Assembly (NCBI GenBank): GCA_030041035.1
Contig: JASHOO010000353.1
Span: forward strand, 1-34,085
DNA length: 34,085 bases
Direction: 5' to 3'
Source of the DNA: Bryobacteraceae bacterium
GTDB lineage: Bacteria; Acidobacteriota; Terriglobia; Bryobacterales; Bryobacteraceae
A model generated the notes under the pieces. The model did no database searches. It saw only the letters and a program-made list of their open reading frames with translations, and had not been told where the DNA came from. The stretch's first letter is position 1. Each line of letters starts with the position of its first letter. The position numbers and the translations under genes were made by a program. This document shows positions 16,974 to 25,166 of the stretch, in pieces.

Positions 16974-17316
16974 GCATTTTTTTTGCCCGCTTCAGCAGAA
17001 TTTCCACGCGCTCGTCGGCGCCGGCGGCGGGGTCGGGCTCGAAGTGCAACTCCGGCATTTTCCTCAAGTTGAGGCGCCGCGCCAGCTCATGACGCAAGAA
17101 ATGCCGCGCATGGTCCAGAGCCGCCATGGCCGCCTGCTTCTGGCGTTCATCCCCCCACACCCCGACCCGCACGTGGGCGTGCCGCAGATCCGGACCCACC
17201 TGCACGTCGGTCACATCCACCCCCGCCAGGCGCGGATCCTCCATCTCAAAGCCGATGAGCTCCGCCAGTTCCTCACGCACCGTTTCCGATACCCGCTCTC
17301 TGCGATGCTGATCCAT
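16948..17316 (-). CDS. rbfA: 30S ribosome-binding factor A
   Basis: RbfA is a small KH-fold factor that binds immature 30S subunits and helps process the 16S rRNA 5' end, which matters most at low temperature. The 122-residue frame starts HRRERVSETVREELAELI and has EDPRLAGVDVTDVQVGPDL and the AHVRVGV strand, all typical. The segment LRHELARRLNLRKMPELHF is the conserved helix-strand of the KH-like fold, ending in the usual DERVEILL. It lies 39 bases after the DUF503 gene in the standard nusA-infB-rbfA order. Its end overlaps the start of apbE. Confidence 0.93.
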   Translation of the reverse strand: MDQHRRERVSETVREELAELIGFEMEDPRLAGVDVTDVQVGPDLRHAHVRVGVWGDERQKQAAMAALDHARHFLRHELARRLNLRKMPELHFEPDPAAGADERVEILLKRAKKMRGPAENQP

Positions 17317-17355
17317 ACCGAACCGCGACCCGGGGCAACCGTACCCTTGGGCCCT

Positions 17356-17640
17356 CTAAATCCACTCGACGTTCACGCCCGCCAGCGCCGGTCCCAAGAT
17401 CGACGCGGTTTCGTGTTCCACCGATTGCAGCACCTTCTCGGCCTGCACGCGGTCGGCGGAAACCGTCACCGCCGCCAGCACCGACCTTTGCCACAGGTCC
17501 TGAAAATCGATCTCCGCCACCGACACGTTGAACTTGTGATGCAGCCGGTCCCGCAATCCTTTGATGACGTGCCGTTTTTCCTTAAGCGAATGCGAATTCT
17601 CGAGGCGCAACTCCAGCGTCAATACGCCGATTGAGGGCAT
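17356..17640 (-). CDS. DUF503 (YlxP-like) protein
   Basis: A 94-residue protein of the DUF503 family, which is often found between infB and rbfA, as in the Bacillus ylxP locus. The conserved elements are IGVLTLELRLENSHSLKEKR near the start, VIKGLRDRLHHKFNVSVAE, and WQRSVLAAVTVS. The biochemical role is not established, although the location suggests involvement in ribosome or translation functions. The ATG at 17640 is four bases after the infB stop. Confidence 0.9.
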   Translation of the reverse strand: MPSIGVLTLELRLENSHSLKEKRHVIKGLRDRLHHKFNVSVAEIDFQDLWQRSVLAAVTVSADRVQAEKVLQSVEHETASILGPALAGVNVEWI

Positions 17641-17644
17641 CGGA

Positions 17645-20521
17645 TTACGCGAATACTTCCGGCGCTACCTTCTCCGTCACGAACGCTTCGATCACGTCAC
17701 CGGGCTTGATGTCGCCGAAATTCTCGATCGTCACGCCGCACTCCATCCCGCTGCGCACTTCACTGACGTCGTCTTTGAACCGCCGCAGCGAGCCGACCTT
17801 CCCGGTGTGGATCACGATGTTGTCACGCAGCAGGCGCAGCTCGCTCCCGCGCTTCAGGAAGCCATCCTGTACGAAGCATCCCGCCACCATCCCCACCTTG
17901 CTGATGCGGAACGTATCGCGCACTTCGGCCTTGCCCTGATACACCTCTTTGTATACCGGCTCGAGCAGGCCAGCCATGGCGCGCTTAATCTCGTCGGTCA
18001 GGTTGTAGATGATGGTGTGCAGACGGATGTCGACCTTTTCCTCTTCGGCGATGGCTTCGGCGCCGCGCTCCGGGCGGACGTTAAAGCCGATGACGATGCC
18101 GTTCGATGTCGACGCCAGCAGGACGTCGGATTCGGTGATGGCGCCCACGCCGGCCCGCAAGACGCGGATGTGAACCTTGTCGTTCGAGAGTTTTTGCAGG
18201 GTGTCGGTTAACACTTCGGCCGACCCGCCCACATCCGCTTTCAGAATGATGGGCAGCTCCTTGACCTGGCCCTCTTCCATCTGCTGGTGCAGCTGCTCGA
18301 GCGTGATCCGGCTGGATTTGGCGAGTGTTTGCTCGCGCGCCTTGGCTTCGCGATAGAGCACAATCTGCTTGGCTTTGGCCGTGTCCGTCACCACCTGGAA
18401 CGAATCGCCGGCCTCCGGCAGATCCTCCAGGCCCAGCACTTCCACCGGCGTCGAAGGCTCCGCCTCGCGCACCGGTTCGCCGCGGTCGTTCAGCATGGCG
18501 CGCACCCTGCCGAACACCGCGCCGCAGATGAAGTAATCGCCCACGTGCAGCGTGCCGTTCGACACCAGCACCGTGGCCACCGGCCCGCGCCCGCGGTCCA
18601 GCTTGGCTTCCAGCACCGTCCCCATGCCCGGGCGGCTGGGGTTAGCCTTCAAATCCTGCAAATCGGCGACCAGCAGAATCATCTCGAGCAGCAGATCGAG
18701 ATTCTGCTTCATCTTGGCCGAGACCGGCACCATCACGACGTCGCCGCCCCAATCCTCGGCCAGCAGACCGCGGTCAGCCAGTTGCTGCTTGATGCGCTCC
18801 GGCTGCGCCTCGGGCTTGTCGATCTTGTTGATCGCCACGATGATCGGCACTTTGGCGGCGCGCGCATGGTCGATGGCTTCGATGGTCTGCGGCATCACGC
18901 CGTCATCCGCCGCCACAACCAGAACCACAATGTCGGTGACTTTCGCTCCGCGTGCACGCATGCGCGTGAACGCCTCGTGGCCCGGCGTATCGATGAACAC
19001 AATTTTGCGCCCGCTTTTTTCCACCTGATAGGCGCCGATATGCTGCGTGATCCCGCCGGCTTCCTTCTCCGCCACGCGCGACAGGCGGATGGCGTCGAGC
19101 AGCGAAGTTTTGCCGTGATCCACGTGGCCCATGATCGTGACCACGGGAGCGCGCTTGACCTGATCCTTCTCCTCCTGCGACGTCTCGACTTCGTGCATGG
19201 CCTCTTCTTCGAAGCTGATGGTGGCGGTGGAAGCGCCGAACTCGCGCGCCAGTTCGGTGGCGAGCTTGGCATCGAGCGTCTGGTTGATGGTGGCGAAAAT
19301 GTTGCGGTCGACCAGCTTCTTAATCACCAGGCTGGCCTTGACATCGAGTTTTTCGGAGAGCTCCTTAACGGTGATGCCTTCCGAGATGGTGATCTCGCGG
19401 TTGACCGGCGGCGGTCCGGCAGGCGCTTCGCGCTTCACCGGCCGCAGGATTTTCTCTTCCTGCTCTTGCTGGCGGTCGCGCTGCGACCGTGCGCCGCGCT
19501 TGTCGGGCGCGCGCCGCTGCTGCTCCATGGGCGGAGGCGCAAGACCCGGCGCCACCATGCCGCCGCGCGAAGTTGGATGCATGGGCCGCGGGCCGCCGGG
19601 ACGCATCACGCCCGGTGCTCCCGGCCGCGCTCCCTGGCGCCCGACAATCGGCTGGCCGGGACGAATGGGACCACGGTAGATCGGCTGGCCTGGAACCGGC
19701 GAACTTTGCGGCCGCAGGGGTACTCCGGGCCGCGGGGATACGGCGGCGCCCGGCCCGCCCGACCGCGGTTGAGACAATTTCGCGGCCAGATCCGGCCGCG
19801 GCGGCACTACCGGACGCACGGCCGGCTGCCCCGCCAGACCGGGCCGCGTGGACTGCGGCCGCAACGGTGCTGCGGGGGCGGCGGGTGATCCTGGCATCGC
19901 CGCCGACGCTCCGGAACGCGCTGCCGGCGAAGCAGCCGGGCCGCTCGCTACCCGCACCGGTTCCGCGGGCCGAAGCCCGCCAGGCAGCGGCTGCCGTGGG
20001 CCCGATAGAATTTGTCCCGGCCTCGGTGCTGCCGGAATGGGCCGGGGAGGCGGCGCCAGCGGACGAACAGGCTGCCCGGGTGTCACCGCGCCGGGAGCCG
20101 GAGCCACAGGCGCGTGAGGGGTTGGCACGGCAGGCGCCATCGGCGTCGCTGTCGCCAGTGGCGGCCGCAAGCGCTGGGGCTGCGGCGCAACACGCGGTAG
20201 AACGCTCTCTTGAGCAGGAGGCTCGTGCGGCTGCGGTTCAGACAGCGCTTCGTAAGCTTGCGTTAAAGGAGCTTCCGGCTGCCCGGCGTCTCCCGCTTCC
20301 TCCGCCACGGCAGCGGGTGAGCCGTTCGAACCCGCCGGCTCAGCCAGGGTGCCGCCTCCGCCATGACCGAAAATCTGGCGCAGTTTCTCGGCCACGTCAT
20401 CGTCGATCGAGCTCGAGTGCGTCTTTTTCTCCGTAACGCCTAACTCGGGAAGCTTATCCAGCAATTCGTGAGCTTTGACTTCCAGCTCCCGGGCCAGCAC
20501 GTTAATGCGAATCTTGTTCAT
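17645..20521 (-). CDS. infB: Translation initiation factor IF-2
   Basis: IF-2 is the GTPase that places fMet-tRNA on the 30S subunit and promotes subunit joining. The protein has 958 residues. The N-terminal IF2N-like segment ([21 protein letters not shown]) is followed by a very long Pro/Ala/Gly/Arg-rich disordered linker (about 60-350). A second IF2N segment ([20 protein letters not shown]) leads to the G domain: G1 GHVDHGKT near 465, G3 DTPGHEAF near 511 and G4 NKID near 563. Domains II-IV complete it, ending in the fMet-tRNA-binding C domain ([19 protein letters not shown]). It follows nusA by 23 bases, and no ylxR gene lies between them. The start has no clear ribosome site. Confidence 0.97.
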   Translation of the reverse strand: MNKIRINVLARELEVKAHELLDKLPELGVTEKKTHSSSIDDDVAEKLRQIFGHGGGGTLAEPAGSNGSPAAVAEEAGDAGQPEAPLTQAYEALSEPQPHEPPAQESVLPRVAPQPQRLRPPLATATPMAPAVPTPHAPVAPAPGAVTPGQPVRPLAPPPRPIPAAPRPGQILSGPRQPLPGGLRPAEPVRVASGPAASPAARSGASAAMPGSPAAPAAPLRPQSTRPGLAGQPAVRPVVPPRPDLAAKLSQPRSGGPGAAVSPRPGVPLRPQSSPVPGQPIYRGPIRPGQPIVGRQGARPGAPGVMRPGGPRPMHPTSRGGMVAPGLAPPPMEQQRRAPDKRGARSQRDRQQEQEEKILRPVKREAPAGPPPVNREITISEGITVKELSEKLDVKASLVIKKLVDRNIFATINQTLDAKLATELAREFGASTATISFEEEAMHEVETSQEEKDQVKRAPVVTIMGHVDHGKTSLLDAIRLSRVAEKEAGGITQHIGAYQVEKSGRKIVFIDTPGHEAFTRMRARGAKVTDIVVLVVAADDGVMPQTIEAIDHARAAKVPIIVAINKIDKPEAQPERIKQQLADRGLLAEDWGGDVVMVPVSAKMKQNLDLLLEMILLVADLQDLKANPSRPGMGTVLEAKLDRGRGPVATVLVSNGTLHVGDYFICGAVFGRVRAMLNDRGEPVREAEPSTPVEVLGLEDLPEAGDSFQVVTDTAKAKQIVLYREAKAREQTLAKSSRITLEQLHQQMEEGQVKELPIILKADVGGSAEVLTDTLQKLSNDKVHIRVLRAGVGAITESDVLLASTSNGIVIGFNVRPERGAEAIAEEEKVDIRLHTIIYNLTDEIKRAMAGLLEPVYKEVYQGKAEVRDTFRISKVGMVAGCFVQDGFLKRGSELRLLRDNIVIHTGKVGSLRRFKDDVSEVRSGMECGVTIENFGDIKPGDVIEAFVTEKVAPEVFA

Positions 20522-20544
20522 AAGTAAAGCGTCGTTGCGTACTT

Positions 20545-22101
20545 CTAGCTTTCCTGCCCTCCTCCGGCTTCCGGCTCCAAACTCCCGCTATCGTCGCCCT
20601 GCTGGGAAACTTTTATCGTATCAGACTCAGTACCCTCAGGCTGAGGATTCGCCTGTGTTTCCGCTGTCTCCACATCTTTCGTCTCTTCCGGCGCGCTGAT
20701 TTCATCGGCTTCCGGCGGTTCTTCCAAGGCTGCCGCGGTTTCCTCAGCGGACTCCGCCGCGCCCTCGATCTCCGGGGCCTGCTCCTGCACTTCCGCCGCG
20801 GCTTCCGAGGCCGGCGCACCACCCGCTTCGCCCGACTCGAACTGGCTGTAGTAATGATTCACTGCGAGCTGGATCTTCTCCACCAGCTCCGGTTCGATCC
20901 CCGGTATCTCTTCCAGTTGCTCGGGCGTCATGCTGCCCAGCTTCTCGACGGTCGAGACGCCCGCTTCCAGGAGTTTCTCGGCCAGCTGATCGCCCAATCC
21001 GTAATCGATCAGCACCGACACCGGCGCGCCGGGAACGGTGAGCGCAGCCATTTGCGATTCGACTTCCTGGCGCTTTTCTTCTTCGCTCTTGATGTCGATT
21101 TTCCAGCCCAGCAGCTTGGCCGCGAGCCGCACATTCTGCCCCTTCTTGCCGATGGCCAGCGACAGTTGCGAGTCGTCCACGATCACTTCCATGTGTTTTT
21201 CGCTGGCATCGACAATGCTGACGCGGCTGATTTTCGCCGGACTGAGCGCGTGCGTAGCGAAGGTCACGGGATCGTCGGAAAACTCGATGATGTCGATTTT
21301 TTCCCCGCGCAGCTCGCGAATGATGGATTGCACGCGCATGCCTTTCATGCCCACGCAGGCGCCCACGCTGTCGACGTCGCGATCGCGGCTGTGTACCGCG
21401 ATCTTGGTCCGCTCACCGGCTTCGCGCGCACAGCCCTTGATCACCACCGTGGAATCGTAAATCTCCGGTACCTCCTGCTCGAACAGGCGCATCACCAGCT
21501 CCGGCGCGGCGCGCGAAACCACCACGCCCGGCCCTTTGCTGGATTTATCCACCAGGCGGATGACGCAGCGCACGCGGTCTCCAATGGTGAAGCTCTCGAG
21601 CTTGGACTGCTCTTTTTTGGGCAGGCGCGCTTCGGTCTTCCCCATGTCCAGAATCAGGTCCGGGCCTTCGATGCGCTTCACCGTGCAGTTCACCAGTTCA
21701 CCCACGCGCCCGGAGTATTCGGCGTACACCGTTTCCCGCTCGGCTTCACGCACCTTCTGAAAGATCACCTGCTTGGCGGTCTGGGCCGAAATCCGCCCCA
21801 GCGCTTCGGTGGGTTTTTCGATCCGGACCTCGCAACCGATCTCGGCATCCGGTTTGATTTTCAGGGCTTGGGCGAGTGTGATTTCTTTGGCCGGATCGGT
21901 GACCTGCTCCACAGCTTTTTTTACGGCGTACAGCCGCAGAGCGCCGCTTTTGTCGTCCACGTCCGCCACGTAATCTTCTTCGGTGCGGAAATGCTTGCGG
22001 GCAGCGATCAGCATGGCGTCCTTGACGGCGTCCAGGACAATCTGCACATCGATGCCTTTCTCCTTGCTCAACATCTCAATGGACTGGTAGATCGTTTCCA
22101 A
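20545..22101 (-). CDS. nusA: Transcription termination/antitermination factor NusA
   Basis: NusA binds RNA polymerase and RNA and tunes pausing, intrinsic termination and antitermination. The 518-residue frame starts with TTG at 22101, placed six bases after AGAGGA. Domains in order: the N-terminal RNAP-binding domain (about 1-130), S1 (RVGELVNCTVKRIEGPDLILDMG, about 135-200), KH1/KH2 with VGMKGMRVQSIIREL and AIGKKGQNVRLAAKL, and a helix-hairpin-helix module (about 370-416). A strongly acidic, Glu/Ala-rich tail (about 425-518) follows. NusA enhances intrinsic termination, and a clear terminator sits in this operon's own leader (22638-22660), so self-control is an attractive inference. Confidence 0.97.
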   Translation of the reverse strand: METIYQSIEMLSKEKGIDVQIVLDAVKDAMLIAARKHFRTEEDYVADVDDKSGALRLYAVKKAVEQVTDPAKEITLAQALKIKPDAEIGCEVRIEKPTEALGRISAQTAKQVIFQKVREAERETVYAEYSGRVGELVNCTVKRIEGPDLILDMGKTEARLPKKEQSKLESFTIGDRVRCVIRLVDKSSKGPGVVVSRAAPELVMRLFEQEVPEIYDSTVVIKGCAREAGERTKIAVHSRDRDVDSVGACVGMKGMRVQSIIRELRGEKIDIIEFSDDPVTFATHALSPAKISRVSIVDASEKHMEVIVDDSQLSLAIGKKGQNVRLAAKLLGWKIDIKSEEEKRQEVESQMAALTVPGAPVSVLIDYGLGDQLAEKLLEAGVSTVEKLGSMTPEQLEEIPGIEPELVEKIQLAVNHYYSQFESGEAGGAPASEAAAEVQEQAPEIEGAAESAEETAAALEEPPEADEISAPEETKDVETAETQANPQPEGTESDTIKVSQQGDDSGSLEPEAGGGQES

Positions 22102-22149
22102 AGTAAATCCTCTTTCGCTCTGCCGCTGGTTCTTAGTTTCCGGAGGGAA

Positions 22150-22611
22150 CTACCACTCGAACTTCAGGTTGGCCCGTTCCACTTGGTTGAGAGGGAAGCG
22201 CAGGAGGCGATCGGGGCCCACTGACAGCACAACCGCGCCCTCGTGTAGCCCGGCCAGCGTGCCTTCAAAGTGGCGTTGCTGGCCGAGGGGTTCGCGCAAC
22301 ACGATTTTCGCCTTCTTCCCCTGAAACCGGATATAATCGTTTGGTTTGAGCAACTTGCGCTCCACGCCGGGCGAACTGACCTCGAGCGTGTAGTGCCCCG
22401 GTACGACGTCTTCGACGTCCAGAATCGTCCCCACCTGCTGCGAAACCAGCTCGCAGTCGGCATGACTCACCCCGGCCGGCTTGTCGATCGAGATGCGCAG
22501 CAACTGATTGCCGCCGCTGCCTTTAAGCTCCACCTCGACCACCTCAAGTCCATCCGAAGCCGCCACCCGCTGCGCGATTTCTTCTACTTTGGAAACTACA
22601 TCCTGCCGCAT
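22150..22611 (-). CDS. rimP: Ribosome maturation factor RimP
   Basis: RimP binds 30S precursors and is needed for assembly around S12. The ATG at 22611 gives 153 residues and a family-like start (VVSKVEEIAQRVAASDGLEVVEVEL); GAAGGG lies just upstream. An in-frame ATG at 22668 would add 19 residues encoded across a terminator hairpin, so it is not preferred. RISIDKPAGVSHADCELVSQQVGTILD and YTLEVSSPGVERKLLK are the conserved core, and the C-terminal SH3-like domain ends in VERANLKFEW. It is the first gene of the rimP-nusA-infB operon, with its own promoter and leader. Confidence 0.95.
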   Translation of the reverse strand: MRQDVVSKVEEIAQRVAASDGLEVVEVELKGSGGNQLLRISIDKPAGVSHADCELVSQQVGTILDVEDVVPGHYTLEVSSPGVERKLLKPNDYIRFQGKKAKIVLREPLGQQRHFEGTLAGLHEGAVVLSVGPDRLLRFPLNQVERANLKFEW

Positions 22612-22637
22612 GTGCCCTTCAAAAAGTGCCCGCCAAC

Positions 22638-22660
22638 AAAAAAGTGGGCTTGCGCCCACT
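22638..22660 (-). terminator. Intrinsic terminator in the rimP leader (putative attenuator)
   Basis: On the minus strand AGTGGGC, the loop GCAA and GCCCACT form a perfect seven-pair stem, directly followed by six T. It lies after the promoter at 22686-22713 and before the rimP ATG at 22611. No minus-strand gene ends nearby, so its only apparent task is to stop transcription before rimP. Confidence 0.8.
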
Positions 22661-22685
22661 CTGTTCATTCGACACTTACATTCTT

Positions 22686-22713
22686 ATTTTAGCCCCTCTT
22701 GAGGAAAAGGCAA
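22686..22713 (-). promoter_or_regulatory. Putative promoter of the rimP-nusA-infB operon
   Basis: On the minus strand the boxes are TTGCCT (22713-22708) and TAAAAT (22691-22686), separated by 16 bases. Transcription should begin near 22679, leaving a leader of about 68 bases with the terminator hairpin in its first half. The boxes are moderate matches to the sigma-70 consensus. Confidence 0.55.
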
Positions 22714-22722
22714 GAAAGCCTC

Positions 22723-22751
22723 TTGACAGACAGTACTGTTTGTCATACAGT
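22723..22751 (+). promoter_or_regulatory. Near-consensus promoter of padR
   Basis: TTGACA (22723-22728) and TACAGT (22746-22751) are separated by exactly 17 bases. The -35 is perfect and the -10 is good. Transcription should start near 22758, about 26 bases before the padR ATG. The spacer is almost entirely occupied by a palindrome. Confidence 0.75.
22724..22745. promoter_or_regulatory. Palindromic operator inside the padR promoter
   Basis: The 22-bp palindrome has 11-base arms with one mismatch, centred on ACAGTACTGT (22730-22739). It covers most of the -35 box and the whole spacer, so a bound repressor would block RNA polymerase. A partial copy, ACAGTAC, lies at 22775-22781 just before the ATG. 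Autoregulation by PadR is the simplest reading. Confidence 0.65.
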
Positions 22752-22783
22752 GTGTGCAGCACAATGTTCTGCGCACAGTACAG

Positions 22784-23140
22784 ATGAACGCCGAACTGTT
22801 TGAGAATCTTCGCCTGGAATTGCGCCGCGGGTGCCTGATTTTGGCGGTTCTGGCCGAACTACGTACCGAACATTACGGCTATGCATTACGTAAAGCTTTG
22901 GCAGACAGAGGGATGGCGATCGACGAGAATACGCTCTATCCGCTGTTGCGGCGTCTCGAAAGCCAGGGTCTGCTGACCAGCCAGTGGCGCGAGGAAGAAA
23001 AGCGGAACAAACGGTTTTACCGTCTGTCCAGCGACGGTGAATTGATTCTAAAGCAGTTGCTGGATGAATGGAACGCCATCAATTCGTCGCTCACCCGGAT
23101 CATCGCGGGCGGGCGGACGGTAGAGGAACTGAGTGTCTGA
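22784..23140 (+). CDS. PadR family transcriptional regulator
   Basis: A 118-residue winged-helix repressor of the PadR family. The ATG at 22784 is preferred over an in-frame GTG at 22754, which would fall at the expected transcription start. The core is typical: GCLILAVLAELRTEHYGYALRKAL, then the recognition helix and wing IDENTLYPLLRRLESQGLLTSQW, and the FYRLSSDGELILKQL strand. The C-terminal helix for dimerisation is short, as in PadR subfamily 2 proteins. The HAAS membrane protein gene begins two bases after the stop, so the operon resembles the widespread PadR-HAAS pairs. The near-perfect palindrome in its promoter suggests self-repression; the inducer is unknown. Confidence 0.92.
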   Translation: MNAELFENLRLELRRGCLILAVLAELRTEHYGYALRKALADRGMAIDENTLYPLLRRLESQGLLTSQWREEEKRNKRFYRLSSDGELILKQLLDEWNAINSSLTRIIAGGRTVEELSV

Positions 23141-23142
23141 CC

Positions 23143-24127
23143 ATGGAACTGATAGATCGCTATTTATTCGCGGTGCGATGCAGGCTGCCGAAAGGGCAGC
23201 AGGACGACATCATCGCTGAGCTGGCCGAGGATATCCGCTCGGAAATTGAGGATCTCGAAAACGGTCTCGGACGGCGAGTGGATGAAGCTGAAGTGGTCGA
23301 GATCCTGAAGCAGCGTGATCATCCGGCGTTGGTGGCGGGCCGTTATCTGCCGCAGCAGTATATGATTGGGCCGGTACTGTATCCGGCCTATCGGCTGGTA
23401 CTGAGGATTGTGATTGCGGTGCTGGTGCCGGTGTTTGCGCTGATCGTCGGTCCGCTCGCGGTGGCCAGCTCGGCGCAGGCCGGCCACGCGGTAGTGCAAT
23501 CGATGTGGGACCTGGCGATGGCGGTGGTCTTTGCGATCGGCGTAGTCACCCTGGTGTTCGCGATTCTGGAACGCTACCCGGTGGAGACCAAGCCGTTTGA
23601 GAAATGGGATCCGCGGAAACTGCCGCGCGCTCCGAAGACGCCGCCCGATACACGTCCGACGCCTCGCGCCACGGCCATTGCCGAACTGGCCGCCAGCCTG
23701 GTGTTCGGCTCGCTGTTCGTAGCCTGGTTCCGGACGTCGTTTGACTTCGGCGGAGTCGAGATCACGCTTGGCTCCGATCTGGCGCAGCCTCTACTGGCCT
23801 TTTCTGCTCGTGATCCTGGGCGGAGTACCAAAAGGATGGGTGGGCCTGATGTGGCCCGAGCGCACAGGCATTCATCTGGGCATTCGCGCGGCGATCAACG
23901 CGGTTACGGTGATCGTAGCCGCGGTATTACTCAATGCAGGGACCTGGGTGGACGTTACCGCCCCCGGCCTTGCAGCTCCAGACATCGCCGAAGCGGTAAA
24001 GTGGACAAATCTCGGCGTCAAAATCTTCCTCATTGCGACCGTCGTGATCGCGGTTGGAGATGTCATTCCGGAAGCGCGGCGGGTTTTCAGAAAGAGAACA
24101 TCATGGAAATACTCGACAGCTATTTAA
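23143..24127 (+). CDS. HAAS-domain membrane protein, interrupted by an apparent +1 frameshift
   Basis: The N-terminal part (MELIDRYLFAVRCRLPKGQQ...) is a HAAS domain, the helical module found with PadR regulators, followed by two membrane helices (about 85-110 and 117-145). After about residue 208 the frame turns into Arg/Ser-rich nonsense. The next frame instead continues with sensible protein (LAPIWRSLYWPFLLVILGG, then further helices) to a TAA at 24127. Removing one T from CTTGG at 23767-23771 restores a smooth reading ITLAPIWRSLYWPF and a 327-residue protein. As written, frame 1 stays open and runs into the paralogous next gene, giving a 649-residue fusion. A sequencing error, a real mutation or recoding could explain this. 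Confidence 0.7.
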
Positions 24128-25092
24128 AGGCCGTCAAGCTCTATTTGCCCAACAGGCAGAGGAACGACATCGCGCGCGAGCTTTCCGAGAACATTCTTTC
24201 GGCGATCGAGGAGCGGGAAATGGCGCTCGGCCGCATGCTTACGGAAGCAGAGCAGGCCAAGGTTCTCACCCAGTTCGGCGACCCGTGCGTGGTGGCGCGC
24301 CGCTACCGATCGGCCGACCATCGCCTGGCGATCGGTTGGGAACTGATCGGACCCGAGTTGTTTCCTGCGTATCTGATGCTGCTGGGATTCAATCTGGCGG
24401 TCACGTTGGTAACGACGGTCATCATCGCGTTGATGCTGCGTGTGCCCGTGACGGTGCGCATGTTTGCGACACCGGTGATGGCGCAGGTTGCCATACTTAC
24501 GGTGGTCTTCACAGCGCTGAACTACTTTCGGAACAGGTCCAAGTCGTGGCTCTTTGCACCGTGGCTGGGGCCATGGCTGCCGGTAGCACGCTGGGCCTCG
24601 ACCTCCGGACTGGTGCTGTGGTCCGCAACCAGTCTCTGGCTGCTGGCCCTGCCGCACTTCCCGTTTCTGCTTTTCGGGCCGGCCGCAGCGGGGCTCAGGC
24701 TGAGCGAGGCGTGGCTGCCGTTTTACGCGGCGATCCTGGGGCTGCTGGCGGCCGGGATTGTCCAGCGCTCGATCAATCTGGCTCATCCGGAGTGGAGCTG
24801 GCTGGTGCCGGTGTCGCGCGCGACGGTCAATGGGATCGGCCTGGCGCTGCAATATCCGATGATCAAGAGCCTCCCTTGGGTGATGGTAGCCGAGGGTGCA
24901 AAAGACCCCGCACGCTACAACCACCTGGCGCAACAGTTTAACGGAATGATCCAATGGGGATTGTTTAGTTGGTTATGGATATTCCTGCTGATCAACGGTG
25001 CCGTCTATGCGTGGCTGTGTGTGCCGCATATTCGCCGCTTCCTGCGCGAATGGTGTGGGGCTCGACGGGAGGCCTTGCGCTCGCAACCGTAG
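24103..25092 (+). CDS. HAAS-domain membrane protein (second paralogue)
   Basis: A 329-residue protein paralogous to the previous gene; both N termini follow the same pattern (MEILDSYLKAVKLYLPNRQRNDIA versus MELIDRYLFAVRCRLPKGQQDDII). The HAAS domain spans about 1-70, followed by about six membrane helices (roughly 88-110, 120-140, 165-185, 195-220, 230-245 and 285-310). The ATG at 24103 lies 25 bases before the stop of the corrected upstream frame, so translational coupling was probably the ancestral state. The product is probably an envelope-stress or signalling membrane protein controlled by the linked PadR; HAAS protein function is poorly known. Confidence 0.8.
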   Translation: MEILDSYLKAVKLYLPNRQRNDIARELSENILSAIEEREMALGRMLTEAEQAKVLTQFGDPCVVARRYRSADHRLAIGWELIGPELFPAYLMLLGFNLAVTLVTTVIIALMLRVPVTVRMFATPVMAQVAILTVVFTALNYFRNRSKSWLFAPWLGPWLPVARWASTSGLVLWSATSLWLLALPHFPFLLFGPAAAGLRLSEAWLPFYAAILGLLAAGIVQRSINLAHPEWSWLVPVSRATVNGIGLALQYPMIKSLPWVMVAEGAKDPARYNHLAQQFNGMIQWGLFSWLWIFLLINGAVYAWLCVPHIRRFLREWCGARREALRSQP

Positions 25093-25107
25093 TTCGCCAT
25101 TGAAACC

Positions 25108-25127
25108 GGTCGGTGTTTACGCCGACC
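25108..25127. terminator. Weak hairpin after the HAAS genes
   Basis: GGTCGG and CCGACC flank an eight-base loop 15 bases after the HAAS2 stop. No T-run follows, so it is a weak or Rho-assisted terminator at best, or a stem shielding the acyltransferase leader. Confidence 0.3.
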
Positions 25128-25166
25128 CGACTTAACCAGAGCATTCACAGCAAGGAGATATTCGCC

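Noticed and set aside
18287-19888. A 533-codon plus-strand frame opposite infB.
   Set aside because: His/Arg-rich shadow of the IF-2 G domain with no recognisable motif and no ribosome site.
20854-22224. A 456-codon plus-strand frame opposite nusA.
   Set aside because: Antisense shadow of a well-conserved gene; composition dominated by His, Arg, Phe and Gln as expected from reversed codons.
22612-22668. A longer RimP starting at ATG 22668.
   Set aside because: The extra 19 residues are encoded by the terminator hairpin and T-run and do not look like a RimP N terminus.
22695-22726. Direct repeat CCTCTTGA at 22695-22702 and 22719-22726.
   Set aside because: Short, imperfectly placed relative to both divergent promoters, and overlapping the -35 box of padR; not enough to call a binding site.
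23760-23775. Programmed +1 frameshifting at CTT-G in the first HAAS gene.
   Set aside because: The next codon (GGC) is neither stop nor obviously rare, and no pseudoknot or well-spaced Shine-Dalgarno-like stimulator is evident. Kept only as a remote alternative.
23143-25092. A single 649-residue HAAS fusion protein as the natural gene product.
   Set aside because: The 110-residue junction is out-of-frame sequence, while another frame gives a sensible membrane protein over the same bases. Two genes with an indel explain it better.
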